64,000 nt of DNA, from positions 1 to 64,000 of the forward strand of contig JAOPYO010000017.1 of assembly GCA_025964575.1 (NCBI GenBank), given 5' to 3'. The translations under genes were made by a program, and so were the position numbers. This stretch comes from Actinomycetes bacterium (lineage in GTDB: Bacteria; Actinomycetota; Actinomycetes; Streptosporangiales; Streptosporangiaceae). Under the pieces are notes generated by a model. The model did not search any database and was not told the origin of the DNA. It worked only from the letters and a program-made list of their open reading frames with translations. Below, one piece after another: positions 1 to 11,642 of the stretch; the stretch's first letter is position 1, and every line of letters begins with the position of its first letter.

Positions 1-2
1 GA

Positions 3-440
3 TCTGAGCGACGCCGTTCAGCGGCCCCCCGGGCATCCGGAAACCCCCCGGGGGCCGCGCAGAGGGGCGCCGGTCCTCACCGCCGAGGACCGGCGCCCCG
101 ACCTTTTCCGGCTCCTCTCGGCTCCCCCGCTTTCGTCGCCGAGCTCACCTACTACGCCCAAGCCCGATCCGCCGCCCATGACGCCGACGACGACCCGCCC
201 TCGGTCGGCCACGATCTGTTCCTCTACGAGGACAGCGTCCAGACAGTATGGGCACGGAATGCGGTGCCATCACGCACGCTGCGCTGTTCATTGAGATTGC
301 GGGGTTCTCGCCCTTCAGAGCGAGCTGCCAAGACCGGGTTTGCGCAGGAAGGCACCCTGAGTAACTCGGCCTGGGTCCACTGCGACTTCGCCGATGAGGT
401 CATCCTTGGGCTACTTGCCACCGAGTGGCACCAGACCTGA
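3..440 (+). other. Open frame running in from the left edge; possible 3' fragment of an unknown gene
   Basis: Frame 3 open from base 3 to TGA at 438-440; coding-like stretch FVAELTYYAQARSAAHDADDDPPSVGHDLFLYEDSVQTVW; no family recognised. Confidence 0.2.
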
Positions 441-557
441 CCCCGGACCCAAGCCCCGAAGAAGCCCAGACCAACCCTGGCTCTGCCACAACCAACCGGA
501 CCGGTCATCCCACAAGCTACAGAACGTCACAAGACATTTGACCTGCGATCGTTTCTC

Positions 558-1766
558 TTACGACAGGACGCGTAGCCTGATCGTGGCCGGTAGATCGCGC
601 AGTTGAGCGGCCATCTCAGGGCTACAGCTCGCGCTGATATCGGTGATGACGTATCCGAACTCGCCGCGGGTGCCTAGCAGTTGGCCCTCGACGTTCACGC
701 CGTGGTCGACGACGATCTGGTTGATCGTCGCCAGCACGCCCGGGGTGTTGTCGTGCAGATGAGTGATGCGATGCGCCGTCGGCTGGGGCGCCGCCACGAC
801 GGCGGGCAGGTTGACGCTGAGCCCGGTGTTCCCCGCAGTCATGAAGTCCCGCAGCTTGCCCGCGACGAAGTGCCCGATGTCTTCCTGGGCCTCCTCGGTG
901 GAGCCCCCGACATGTGGCGTAAGGATCACGTTGGACAATCCTCGCAGGTCCGAGACGAACTCATCCCCGCGGCCTTTCGGCTCATCAGGGAACACGTCGA
1001 CAGCCGCGCCGGCGATGTGCCCGGACATGATGTGCCGACGGAGCGCGGCATGGTCGACGACGAAACCACGAGAAAGGTTCAAAAACAGGCTGCGCGGCCG
1101 CATCCGCGCGAATTCCGACTCGCCGAACAGTCCGCTGTTTCCAGAACGGCCGTCCACGTGCAACGTAACCGTCTCGACGGACTCAAGCAGTTCTTCCAGG
1201 GAACCGCACCGGCGGGCGTTGCCCAACGCGAGCTTGTCCGCGGTGTCATAGAAGTACACCGACATGCCGAGAACCTCAGCGAGTACCGACAGCTGACTGC
1301 CGATGTTACCGTAGCCGACGATCCCAAGCCGGCGTCCGCGGATCTCGTGACTTCCCGTCGCGGCCTTGTCCCACACCCCGGCGTGCATTCCGGCGTTGAC
1401 ATCGGTGAGCCGACGCGCCATCGCGATAATCTCTGCCAGCGCCAGCTCCACGACGCTTCGGGTGTTGGAGAACGGAGCATTGAACACCGCGACCCCCAGC
1501 CGCGCCGCGGCGGCCAGGTCGATCTGATTCGTCCCGATGCAGAACGCACCGATCGCGAGCAGGTCCGGCGCGACCGCCAGTACCTTGTCGCTGACGGTGG
1601 TCTTGGAACGGATACCCAGCAGGTGAACGCCATCAAGGCGCTCGGCGAGTTCGGCCTCGTCCAGCGCCCGATCGACAGTCTGGACCTGGTCGCCCGCCCC
1701 CACCAGCAACGCGACGCCACCCGGGTGGATACCCTCCAGCAGCAGTGCCCGCACCGGCTGATGCAC
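558..1766 (-). CDS. serA: D-3-phosphoglycerate dehydrogenase (SerA-like) with C-terminal ACT domain
   Basis: GIVGYGNIGSQ NAD-binding motif, NLSRGFVVD, AAVDVFPDEP, LTPHVGGSTEEAQ, C-terminal ACT-like HDNTPGVLATINQIV. Confidence 0.93.
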   Translation of the reverse strand: MHQPVRALLLEGIHPGGVALLVGAGDQVQTVDRALDEAELAERLDGVHLLGIRSKTTVSDKVLAVAPDLLAIGAFCIGTNQIDLAAAARLGVAVFNAPFSNTRSVVELALAEIIAMARRLTDVNAGMHAGVWDKAATGSHEIRGRRLGIVGYGNIGSQLSVLAEVLGMSVYFYDTADKLALGNARRCGSLEELLESVETVTLHVDGRSGNSGLFGESEFARMRPRSLFLNLSRGFVVDHAALRRHIMSGHIAGAAVDVFPDEPKGRGDEFVSDLRGLSNVILTPHVGGSTEEAQEDIGHFVAGKLRDFMTAGNTGLSVNLPAVVAAPQPTAHRITHLHDNTPGVLATINQIVVDHGVNVEGQLLGTRGEFGYVITDISASCSPEMAAQLRDLPATIRLRVLS

Positions 1767-2034
1767 ACTCGCTCCCTCCGCTTGTCCCTCCCGACAGGAC
1801 CGCTCAACCAGCGTGAACGTCCTCTACGGGAGGTTACTCATGACCATCATCGTATCGACGCCCGCTACGGCCGGGCCGACCGCATGCGATGAGCCCGGCC
1901 GATTCAGCCGGGCCAAACGTACGTATGCCCGCTACGCGGACTGGTTGGCCCACTGCTGTGCCGCGGCACCGCAATCGCCGCCGACCACAGCAGCTCGGCT
2001 GAGGCAGCCCAGGCTTGATGCCGCGCCCGCCAGC

Positions 2035-2140
2035 GGTCTCGGCCTGAACAGCCAGATCACCCATGCGCTCCAGATCACCGCTCATCCGCAGCGGTGAGGA
2101 TCGTACGCACCTCACCGGCCACCGCCAGCTGACGGGCTGA
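2035..2140 (-). pseudogene. phoU-like fragment with frameshift
   Basis: Minus strand reads ARQLAVAGEVRTILTA, then after a frame change LRMSGDLERMGDLAVQAE, resembling the PhoU core ARQ.PVARDLRTVLTAL.ISGDLERMGDLA. Confidence 0.55.
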
Positions 2141-2160
2141 GCTTGGTCCTGCGTCCTCCT

Positions 2161-2194
2161 AGGGCCTGATCGACGTGATCGTCGATCAGGCCCT
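2161..2194. terminator. Perfect 15-bp stem hairpin
   Basis: AGGGCCTGATCGACG-tgat-CGTCGATCAGGCCCT. Confidence 0.6.
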
Positions 2195-2218
2195 TCACCT
2201 GGCGCTTCTCGCGAATCC

Positions 2219-2524
2219 ATGGTGGAGATGAGGGGATTCATGCTCATGGCCGTCTCCTTCCTGCCCCTGGTCGCCTACGGCTTGGCCGCACCCAGAGGCA
2301 CCGGGCCGCCCGCGCTGCTGTCGGCCGTCATCGCCTGCACCATGCTGCTCACTCTCGGCAGCGCGCTGATCTACCCGTTCGAGATGGACACCGTCATCAG
2401 CCTGTCCACCGGCCGCCTGATCGCCACCCGCTACGGCCTCTACAACACCATCGCCGCCGTACACCTGCTCACGAAAGGCGGACAGCTCGCGGTAGCGGAG
2501 CAACCACAACAGGCTGCCGCCTGA
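2219..2524 (+). pseudogene. C-terminal remnant of an MFS multidrug transporter
   Basis: ALIYPFEMDTVISLSTGRLIATRYGLYNTIAAVHLL matches the MFS (MdtH-type) pattern YPFEM.T.VSL..GRL.ATHYGLYNT; far shorter than a full transporter. Confidence 0.5.
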
Positions 2525-2541
2525 CCCACATGCCCGCGCGG

Positions 2542-2910
2542 TCAGGTTCCGGGTGCTGAGTCGAGGTCGTTGCGGATGCGCCGGGATGGTGTGAACTCGT
2601 AAAGGTCGAGGGTGGCGGGTGGGTCGGCCAGGCCGGGGCCGCCGGCGGCGATCCAGGTGGTGATGTCCTCGATGGCGCCGGTGTCGTGGACGAGGCCGAG
2701 CCAGACGGGCCGGCCGCCGGCGGCGCGGCCTTTCGCGGATGGTTGGACGATGATCACGTTGGACTGTTCGCAGACGTCCAGGCAGCCGGTCAGCCGGAGT
2801 GTGGCGGTGGCGTCCAGATCCTGGCGGAGCCGGTCGAGCTGGCCGGTGTGGTCGACGGCGGAGTTCTTGTCGGGGCGGCCGCAGCAGCAACCACGGCAGA
2901 CCGTGACCAT
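2542..2910 (-). CDS. (2Fe-2S) ferredoxin domain-containing protein
   Basis: MVTVCRGCCCGRP...LRLTGCLDVCEQSNVIIVQPS; thioredoxin-like ferredoxin cysteine pattern; start ATG at 2910. Confidence 0.7.
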   Translation of the reverse strand: MVTVCRGCCCGRPDKNSAVDHTGQLDRLRQDLDATATLRLTGCLDVCEQSNVIIVQPSAKGRAAGGRPVWLGLVHDTGAIEDITTWIAAGGPGLADPPATLDLYEFTPSRRIRNDLDSAPGT

Positions 2911-2972
2911 GGGGCCGGCACCGGATCCGGCCGCCCTCGCGGAGGGGACGGCCGGGCGGGTGGTCCGTCGGC

Positions 2973-4952
<1,980 letters not shown>

Positions 4953-5007
4953 CGCAAACTCCTTCACCTCAGATCTACGCAACCCCCACACTGTACAGGA
5001 ACCCATG

Positions 5008-5046
5008 AAGAGATGTTCATGTGTACATGACTGGTATCATGCGGTC
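5008..5046. promoter_or_regulatory. Possible NmtR-type operator in the divergent intergenic region
   Basis: Near-palindrome CATGTGTACATG in tgttcatgtgtacatgactggtatcatg between the divergent ATPase and regulator. Confidence 0.35.
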
Positions 5047-5415
5047 ATGGGTCATGGAGTGGACGGCCGCGACACCCCGCCAGCGGTGCTGGACGCCGAC
5101 ACCGCGGCCTCGGTGGCGGCCACCCTGCAGGCCCTGGCGGCCCCGAGCAGGCTGCTGATCCTGGCCCGGCTGCGCCAGGGTCCGTGCCCGGTCACCGAAC
5201 TCGCCGAGGCGATCGGCATGGAGCAGTCTGCCGTCTCCCACCAGCTGCGGCTACTGCGCAACCTCCGCCTGGTCACCCGGACCCGCGCCGGCAAACGCAT
5301 CGTCTACGGCCTCTACGACAACCACGTCGCGATGCTCCTGGACGAAGCCGTCTACCACAGCGAGCACCTGCGCCTGGGAGTCCGCGACACCCCTCCCATC
5401 GACGCCACAGGCTGA
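5047..5415 (+). CDS. nmtR: ArsR/SmtB-family metal sensor, NmtR-like
   Basis: MGHGVDGRDTPPAVLD...MEQSAVSHQLRLLRNLRLV...YGLYDNHVAMLLDEAVYHSEHLRLG closely resembles M. tuberculosis NmtR. Confidence 0.9.
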   Translation: MGHGVDGRDTPPAVLDADTAASVAATLQALAAPSRLLILARLRQGPCPVTELAEAIGMEQSAVSHQLRLLRNLRLVTRTRAGKRIVYGLYDNHVAMLLDEAVYHSEHLRLGVRDTPPIDATG

Positions 5416-6298
5416 CCACCACCACCGACCGCGATCACGTTCTAGTGTGGGCGGCCAGGCCTCGTGAGCTGGGCATCCGTGCTGTACGGCGTGGCGCTAT
5501 GCCGACCGCGCAGCGAGCCGGTTCCGGCCGGGCGGAAGGAGGCCGGTGAGTCACTGGAAACGCTCACCATGGGCCTTTCCACTCAGAGAGCACCATCCGA
5601 ATTTATTCAGTTACTTAGAGTGATGTAATGTGGCTTGGGTGATCACGTCTCATCATCTCGTCCTGACCCGACGAAGGGTGTCCGCGAAGCTGTGGCGGAG
5701 TGTGCTGGGGATGGCGGTCATCGTTCACCTCGGCCTGTGCCTCGCGGACGCACATGCCGATAGGGGCGGGCCGCCCAGAATTGGTTTTCCTGGCGTCGCC
5801 ATCAGCGCCGGCGGTGGCGGGAAGCACGTCCTGGTGCCGGCAGGTCATGTCGTTTCATGCCGCTCCAGCACCCCCGCCGCATGCCGCGCCCATCACCCGC
5901 CCATTCCCGGTGCACCTGAACAACAGCACCACACCGGCTGCCACAGCCTGGTCGTGATCCATGCGCCAGTCCATAGAGCCGTCTCACTGCCGGTGCCGTG
6001 GCTCTGCGTGATCGCGGTACCACTGGGCAGCGGTGAACGGCCTGCGGCCGCCCGCGCTCACTCACCCGGCGGTCTGCCACCTGCCGCCACCGGAGACTTG
6101 CTGTGCCCGGTCTGCAAATCCCTGCACCGCACCCCAGGCGCAGCCGTATGGCCGCCTCGGGCTGCCCGCCTGCCATAGCTCAACCTGACGGCGGTCGGCG
6201 TGCTGGGCGCCGCCGCCGTCTGGTTCCTGTGCCGCTACGGGAACATCACCCGCGTCCCCACAACACGACGGCAAGCCGAACCGGTCCGCGATAAGGCG

Positions 6299-7567
6299 TC
6301 ACCCGTGGTGCTCGTGCCCGTTCTCATGGTGCTCGCGCCTGGTCGCCTGTTCCGAGTGCCCGGCCTGTTCCGAGTGCGCCTTGTGCTCGCCATGACCGGC
6401 ATGCTCGTCGTGGGCGGCGTGCGCATCATGATCGGTGTCGGGTGAGCCGCCCATCATGCGGAGCATGGCGATGCCGCCGGTACGGACGAACCGGATCAGC
6501 AGGATGGCGGCGAAGATCAGGAAGGCGATGTTGAGCCAGGTGGTGTAGTTCCAGGTGATGCCTTCCTCCATCACCATGGCGTTGCGTTCGCCCGGAACCA
6601 GGCCGGTCGCGCCGAAGATCAGCTCGACCAGGTAGCCGGCGATCACCATGGAGGCGTAGAAGGTGGCGGTGATGAACAGCGCCATCTTCAGCCCGTAGTA
6701 CTTACGGTAGATGTTGATGATCGGCAGGATGATCAGGTCGGCGAAGATGAAGGCGACGACTCCGCCGAAACTGATCCCGCCGTTCCACAGCACCGCCGCG
6801 AGCGGGACGTTGCCGATCGAGCAGACGAAGCTGAGGATGGCGATGACCGGTCCGACGATCGGGCCCCAGATCTTCGCCAGGGTCGGGTGGTCGGTCAGGA
6901 ACAGGGTCTGCCAGAACGAGCCGGGCACCCAGGCGGCGATCGCTCCGGCGATCAGCAGGCCGATCACCAGGTCCCGCAGGATCGCGGCCCACTCCATCAC
7001 GAACACATGCGAGATCGACGTGAACGCCTCGCGCGAGAACAGCCGCTGCCAGAAGGAGCCTTCCTTCTGGACGGACATGTCCATGGCGGCGTGACCTTCC
7101 ATCGACCCGGCCAATCCTTGGTCGGCCTGTTGCCGCGCTTCACGCAGTAGCTTGTCGCGCAAGAACAGCCGGAACAGTACCGCCAGGACCACGATCATGA
7201 TCGGGCCGCCGACGAATTCGGCGGCGGTGAACTGCCAGCCCATCAGCAGCGCCAGGATGATGCCAAGTTCGATCACCAGGTTGGTGGAGCCGATCTCGAA
7301 CGCCATCGCCGCCGTGAAACTCGCGCCCTTGCGGAACAACGACCGGGCCAGGGCGACCGCCGCGTACGAGCACGATGACGATGCCGCACCGAGACCGGCC
7401 GCGATCGCCAGTGTCCGTGGCCGGTCGTCACCCAGCAACCTCACGATCGTGGATCGTCTGACCACTGCCTGCACGACCGCCGACAACGTGAATCCCAGGA
7501 TCAGCGCCCACAGAATCTCCCAAGTCATCGACCCCGCCAACGCCAGCGCATGCCCGATGGCACCCAT
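6299..7567 (-). CDS. DUF318/UPF0718-type permease with His-rich C-terminus
   Basis: GLGAASSSCSYAAVALARSLFRKGASFTAAMAFEIGSTNLVIELG, SFVCSIGNVPLAAVLWNGGISFGGVVAFIFADLIILPI; tail HDAHAAHDEHAGHGEHKAHSE...HENGHEHHG; ATG at 7567. Confidence 0.88.
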   Translation of the reverse strand: MGAIGHALALAGSMTWEILWALILGFTLSAVVQAVVRRSTIVRLLGDDRPRTLAIAAGLGAASSSCSYAAVALARSLFRKGASFTAAMAFEIGSTNLVIELGIILALLMGWQFTAAEFVGGPIMIVVLAVLFRLFLRDKLLREARQQADQGLAGSMEGHAAMDMSVQKEGSFWQRLFSREAFTSISHVFVMEWAAILRDLVIGLLIAGAIAAWVPGSFWQTLFLTDHPTLAKIWGPIVGPVIAILSFVCSIGNVPLAAVLWNGGISFGGVVAFIFADLIILPIINIYRKYYGLKMALFITATFYASMVIAGYLVELIFGATGLVPGERNAMVMEEGITWNYTTWLNIAFLIFAAILLIRFVRTGGIAMLRMMGGSPDTDHDAHAAHDEHAGHGEHKAHSEQAGHSEQATRREHHENGHEHHG

Positions 7568-7610
7568 ATCCGGCCTCCTTTCGATCTCCTCGTGCCCCCA
7601 TACCAAGGCA

Positions 7611-7627
7611 ATACCCTCCGGGGGTAT
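7611..7627. promoter_or_regulatory. CsoR-like copper operator upstream of the permease
   Basis: ATACCCTCCGGGGGTAT, 44 bp upstream of the permease start. Confidence 0.55.
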
Positions 7628-7923
7628 TCCGCAAGGCATGGAGTTGGATTGCCGGATAGGTGACCGGACCGGCACCGCTCCGCCACCCATCCGGAGTGGG
7701 TCAGCGCATGTGGCCCAGGAAAAGGGACCTGTCCCACATGGCGATTGGTGCGATCGACCTCGCGGTCGCCCCCATCGGTGGTAGCCGGTGGCTGTGTGAC
7801 GTCAGATACCCCCCCGCGGGCGACGGCCACCACGACGCGCCCTTCTACTACATTAGATAGGACGTCGGACTCTTGGTGATCAGGCAGAATGGTCGGGCTG
7901 TAGGGCGAGGGGTGGCGGCGAGC

Positions 7924-8322
7924 ATGACGAGCAAGGGCGCGCTGGAACGCGTGATCATGGATGTGCTCTGGGCCGCCGAGAAGCCATTGCTCATCCGCGA
8001 GCTGAGGGAACGTGTCAATGCCAAGGGGGATCGGCCCCTGGCGTACACGACCGTTCAGACCGTGGCCGACCGGCTGGTGAGCAAGGAACTGCTCGTCCGA
8101 ACGCCGGACGGTAACGCCTACCGATATCGGTCGGCTCAGAGGCGGGAAGACCACGCGGCGTCGCTGATGCTGGAGGCGCTGTCGGCGTTGCCCGATCACG
8201 GCCCGGCGCTGGCGCGGTTCGCGCAGGGTATTGATCCCGCAGACGCGCATCGGCTACTGCAAGCACTGTCCCAGCGAGCTCTCAGTGCTTTGAGTCTTCC
8301 GTCCGAGCCTGGTGGCGAGTAA
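7924..8322 (+). CDS. BlaI/MecI/CopY-family transcriptional regulator
   Basis: MTSKGALERVIMDVLWAAEKPLLIRELRERV...LAYTTVQTVADRLVSKELLVR winged helix. Confidence 0.9.
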   Translation: MTSKGALERVIMDVLWAAEKPLLIRELRERVNAKGDRPLAYTTVQTVADRLVSKELLVRTPDGNAYRYRSAQRREDHAASLMLEALSALPDHGPALARFAQGIDPADAHRLLQALSQRALSALSLPSEPGGE

Positions 8323-8325
8323 CCG

Positions 8326-9249
8326 GTGATCGCCTACGGGGCACTCATGCTCTCGGTGGTGCTCCTGGGACAGGGGGCGGGGCCGCTGCTCGACCGCCAG
8401 AGGTGGGCACACCACCATCCGGCGGCGGCGATCACGCTGTGGCTCGGTGCTCTCTCAGGCGCGGTGGCGGCCACCGTGGGCTTGGTCGCGCTGGTGGTCT
8501 TCGGTTCGCCGGGACCTGGGCACGGCATCGTCGAATGGTTCGACCGCTGCGTCAAGGCGCATGCCCACACAGGCGCCGCGCTCGCTGTCATGCTGAGTCT
8601 TGCCTCCCTGGCCGGCATGGCTGGGATGACCAGAACCATCACCGTCCGCCTCCGGGAGACACTCGCAGTACGGCGACGCCACCGTGAAATCCTGGGGCTC
8701 TTGGTCAGCACCCGGCAGGATCTCGACGACGTCTGCGTGCTGGATCACCCGATCCCCGTCGCCTATTGCATGCCGGCCCGCGACCGGCCCATCGTGCTGA
8801 GCAGCGGCGCTCTGGATCGACTCGATCCTGCGCAACTCGCCGCTGTCCTCGACCATGAGCGCGCGCACCTGAAGGGGCGCCACCACCTCATCCTTGCGAT
8901 CGTCGATGCCGTGGGCAGCGCAGTCCCCTTGGCCGCCACCTTCCGCCACGCTCGTGCAGCACTACCCAGGCTGCTCGAACACGTCGCCGATGACGCCGCC
9001 GCCGCACGGCACGGGCGAGCAGCGGTCGCGGGAGCGCTCCGCAACCTCGTGATCATGCCGTGCCCGCCCGGCTCCCTCGCCGCTACCCCCTCCGGCGCCG
9101 AGGCCTTGGAACAGCGGCTCGCCCGCCTTGAGGGGATGCGACCGGCCCCTCATGGTCGCCGCCTCGCCTGGACAGGGGCCGCGATATCAGCCGCGATTCC
9201 CTTCGCCATCGTGGCCGGCTGGATCACCGCGATTACCTTCACCTGCTGA
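8326..9249 (+). CDS. M56-family (BlaR1-like) membrane metallopeptidase
   Basis: ILSSGALDRLDPAQLAAVLDHERAHLKGRHH (HExxH variant HERAH), several TM segments, directly follows blaI. Confidence 0.88.
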   Translation: MIAYGALMLSVVLLGQGAGPLLDRQRWAHHHPAAAITLWLGALSGAVAATVGLVALVVFGSPGPGHGIVEWFDRCVKAHAHTGAALAVMLSLASLAGMAGMTRTITVRLRETLAVRRRHREILGLLVSTRQDLDDVCVLDHPIPVAYCMPARDRPIVLSSGALDRLDPAQLAAVLDHERAHLKGRHHLILAIVDAVGSAVPLAATFRHARAALPRLLEHVADDAAAARHGRAAVAGALRNLVIMPCPPGSLAATPSGAEALEQRLARLEGMRPAPHGRRLAWTGAAISAAIPFAIVAGWITAITFTC

Positions 9250-9494
9250 TCCGCGGCGAGATGACCCTCTTCTCACCGTTGGCTAGGGCGACTGGAGATC
9301 ACTCCTACGTCTCCCCCGCGCAGCAGGCCAGGTCGGAACCGTCGTCCGCCGCCGGTTGGTCGTCGGCCGGCGCACATTGGCTCAGCCATTCTCCCGTCCA
9401 CGTGGGCTCGCGAGTCAGTGGATTGTCCGCCGGCAATGGATTCTGTTCGTCCACTGTCCACCGAGACATGGCGCGGAACCGACGGTTGTGGTGG

Positions 9495-10487
9495 TCAGGC
9501 GATGTGGACGCCGCCCTGGAACTGTGAGCGGTAGGAGCCGGAGCTGATGTCGGAGATCTTGACGACGTCTCCGGTGTGCGGGGCGTGGATCATCTTGCCT
9601 GCGCCCAGGTACAGGCCCATGTGCCCGAGGGATGCGTCGAAGAAGACCAGGTCGCCTGGCCGCAGTTGGTTGTAGGAGACGCGAGTGTAGACAGTCCACT
9701 GCTCGTAGGTGGTTCGCGGGAGGGACACGCCGGCGGCCCTCCAGGCGGCCTGGGTGAGTCCGGAGCAGTCGTAGCGAGGGCCGGTGCCGCCCCACAGGTA
9801 GGGGGTGCCGAGCTTGCTGCACGCGAACCGGATGGCGGTGAGCGCCTTGCCGGAGGCCTGGATGTTGCAGGTGCCCTGCCCGGGGGTGGGGCCGCCGGCA
9901 GCCGAGATCAGTTTCTTCTGTTTGGCGACCTGCTTCTCCAGGGCGGCCCGCTGGGCCTTCAGTGACGCCCTGGTCTGCGTGATCTGGGCGATGGCCTGCT
10001 GGGCCTGGCCCCGGTCGAACTGGAGGCGTTGGGCGGAGGCGACGAACTGGGCGAGCTTTGAGCCGCGGTTCTGGGAGAGCGCGGTGATGACCGAGAGCCC
10101 TTCCAGCATGGTCGAGGGGTCCTTGGCCGACATCAGGTCCGCCACGCCGGTGTCGTCTGTGCTGCCGTTCTTGTAAGCGGCGGCGGCCATCTGCGCGACC
10201 GCCTCGTGCAAGGTGTTGAAGGTCGCCTGTTCGGCCTGCGCCTGCTTGTTCGTCACCGCGAGCTTGCGCCGGGCCAGCGTCAGGTCCTCCTGGGACTTGT
10301 CGTATTTCTGGACGAGCACGTCGACCTGCGTGGTGAGGTCGTGCAGCTTCTTCTGCGCGGCCTTGATGTTGGGCTTGGGCTGGGCTGTGGCCTGCCCTGT
10401 CACGGCCGGCATTGCCAGGAGGGCGGCAAAGGTGAGACTCACGGCCGTCAGTGCGCGGCGTTTGAAAGCCCGGTGTGCGGTGGCCAC
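9495..10487 (-). CDS. Secreted NlpC/P60-family peptidoglycan hydrolase
   Basis: Coiled-coil N-terminus then RYDCSGLTQAAWRAAGVSLPRTTYEQ...RPGDLVFFDASLGHMGLYLGAGKMIHAPHTGDVVKI; GTG start at 10487 after removing the riboswitch-encoded extension. Confidence 0.92.
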   Translation of the reverse strand: MATAHRAFKRRALTAVSLTFAALLAMPAVTGQATAQPKPNIKAAQKKLHDLTTQVDVLVQKYDKSQEDLTLARRKLAVTNKQAQAEQATFNTLHEAVAQMAAAAYKNGSTDDTGVADLMSAKDPSTMLEGLSVITALSQNRGSKLAQFVASAQRLQFDRGQAQQAIAQITQTRASLKAQRAALEKQVAKQKKLISAAGGPTPGQGTCNIQASGKALTAIRFACSKLGTPYLWGGTGPRYDCSGLTQAAWRAAGVSLPRTTYEQWTVYTRVSYNQLRPGDLVFFDASLGHMGLYLGAGKMIHAPHTGDVVKISDISSGSYRSQFQGGVHIA

Positions 10488-10514
10488 GGTTGTGGCACGC
10501 CCCTCTCTTCCACG

Positions 10515-10695
10515 GCCGCCTACCGGGTTAGCTGACGGATTCGGGCGAGGAAGCCGCGCCCTACAGTGCTCCGGAACTGGCCGGAGGCACCGATTCACCC
10601 CAGGGAAGAGTGGTTCCCCGGCTCCCTCATCTGCGGAGGACGCTGGGGGCGGCCATCGGCAGGTGTCGGAACTCGGCGGGAGTCCGATCGCCGCC
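10515..10695 (-). ncRNA. ydaO/yuaA-type (c-di-AMP) riboswitch, copy 1
   Basis: Minus strand: GGAGCCGGGGAACCACTCTTCCCTGGGGTGAATCGGTGCC...GTAGGGCGCGGCTTCCTCGCCCGAATCCGTCAGCTAACCCGGTAGGCGG; upstream of NlpC/P60 gene. Confidence 0.85.
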
Positions 10696-10946
10696 ACCGT
10701 GCGGGGGCTGGGGAGCGATCGTGCTCAGCGGATGACACTAGCTCGCAAAACACCCGTGTCACAACTGTTACATCGAGATCTCGGTAAATTGCGACGTGTG
10801 TCACGTAGACAGGATCTAAGCAACGAAGCTGGATGGCTCCCACTGTTACCCCGCAAACGCCTCGATGACCCGATCCGGGTCGGCTTCCGGCGGTTGATCA
10901 TCATCCGTACGGTGTCGTCACACCCGGGCGGAGGCCGCTGACCCGG

Positions 10947-11642
10947 TCAGCTGATCCATCCCCTCGTGGTAACCCCAGGGCGCGGCTTGCCGCCGGTGGT
11001 CCACTGTCCGGCCTGCCAGGTGAGCCACAAGGTGGTGCCGCGGCCGTCTTGCGGATTGCGGTGGATCGCGAGTGGGACCCCGGCCAGTGAACCGTTGAAC
11101 TGGATCGGGCCCAGGGTCACCTGGTATCCGCCATGCTTGGTGTTCATGTTCTTGTCGAGGGCACTCTTCGCGTCCGGGACGAACGTGACAGGTGCGTAGG
11201 GACTCAGTGCCTCGGCGAGATCGTCCTGAAGCCTCTTTGCGAACGGCCGGCCGACGCAGAACTGCGACGGTGGCCTCTCGTCGACAGCGGCGCACGTGTG
11301 GTCCAGCACATACAACAGCGGCGGCCGGTTGCCTGAAGGGTCTCCGCTCATGCCCTGGGTGACCAAGGTCCTGATCGCCATTGCATACGGTGCGGCTGCC
11401 GGATCAGGAGCCATCCTCGTGGAACTGGGCTGCACCTGTACGCGTTCGGAGGCGTCATGCGCCCACGGTGCGACAACGATCACCGCCGAGCAGCCGACGG
11501 CCAGGCCCGCGGCCACCACCAATGCCGTCGTACGGCGCTTGAATCGGACACGGCGGGCCATCCGCACCACGTCGTCCGCGAGCTCAGGCTCTGGAGAAGG
11601 CGCCTCCTGGGCCACCATGTCGAGCAGATCCCGGTCGTTCAC
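10947..11642 (-). CDS. Membrane-anchored hypothetical protein, probable anti-sigma partner
   Basis: VNDRDLLDMVAQEAPSPEPELADDVVRMARRV then one TM; start overlaps the stop of the upstream sigma factor. Confidence 0.75.
   Translation of the reverse strand: MNDRDLLDMVAQEAPSPEPELADDVVRMARRVRFKRRTTALVVAAGLAVGCSAVIVVAPWAHDASERVQVQPSSTRMAPDPAAAPYAMAIRTLVTQGMSGDPSGNRPPLLYVLDHTCAAVDERPPSQFCVGRPFAKRLQDDLAEALSPYAPVTFVPDAKSALDKNMNTKHGGYQVTLGPIQFNGSLAGVPLAIHRNPQDGRGTTLWLTWQAGQWTTGGKPRPGVTTRGWIS

Noticed and set aside
681-1892. 403-aa plus-strand ORF
   Set aside because: Antisense shadow of the serA-like gene; composition typical of high-GC reverse frames.
5420-6298. Several ORFs of 60-180 aa between nmtR and the permease
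   Set aside because: No conserved motif and mutually overlapping frames; treated as non-coding or decayed DNA.
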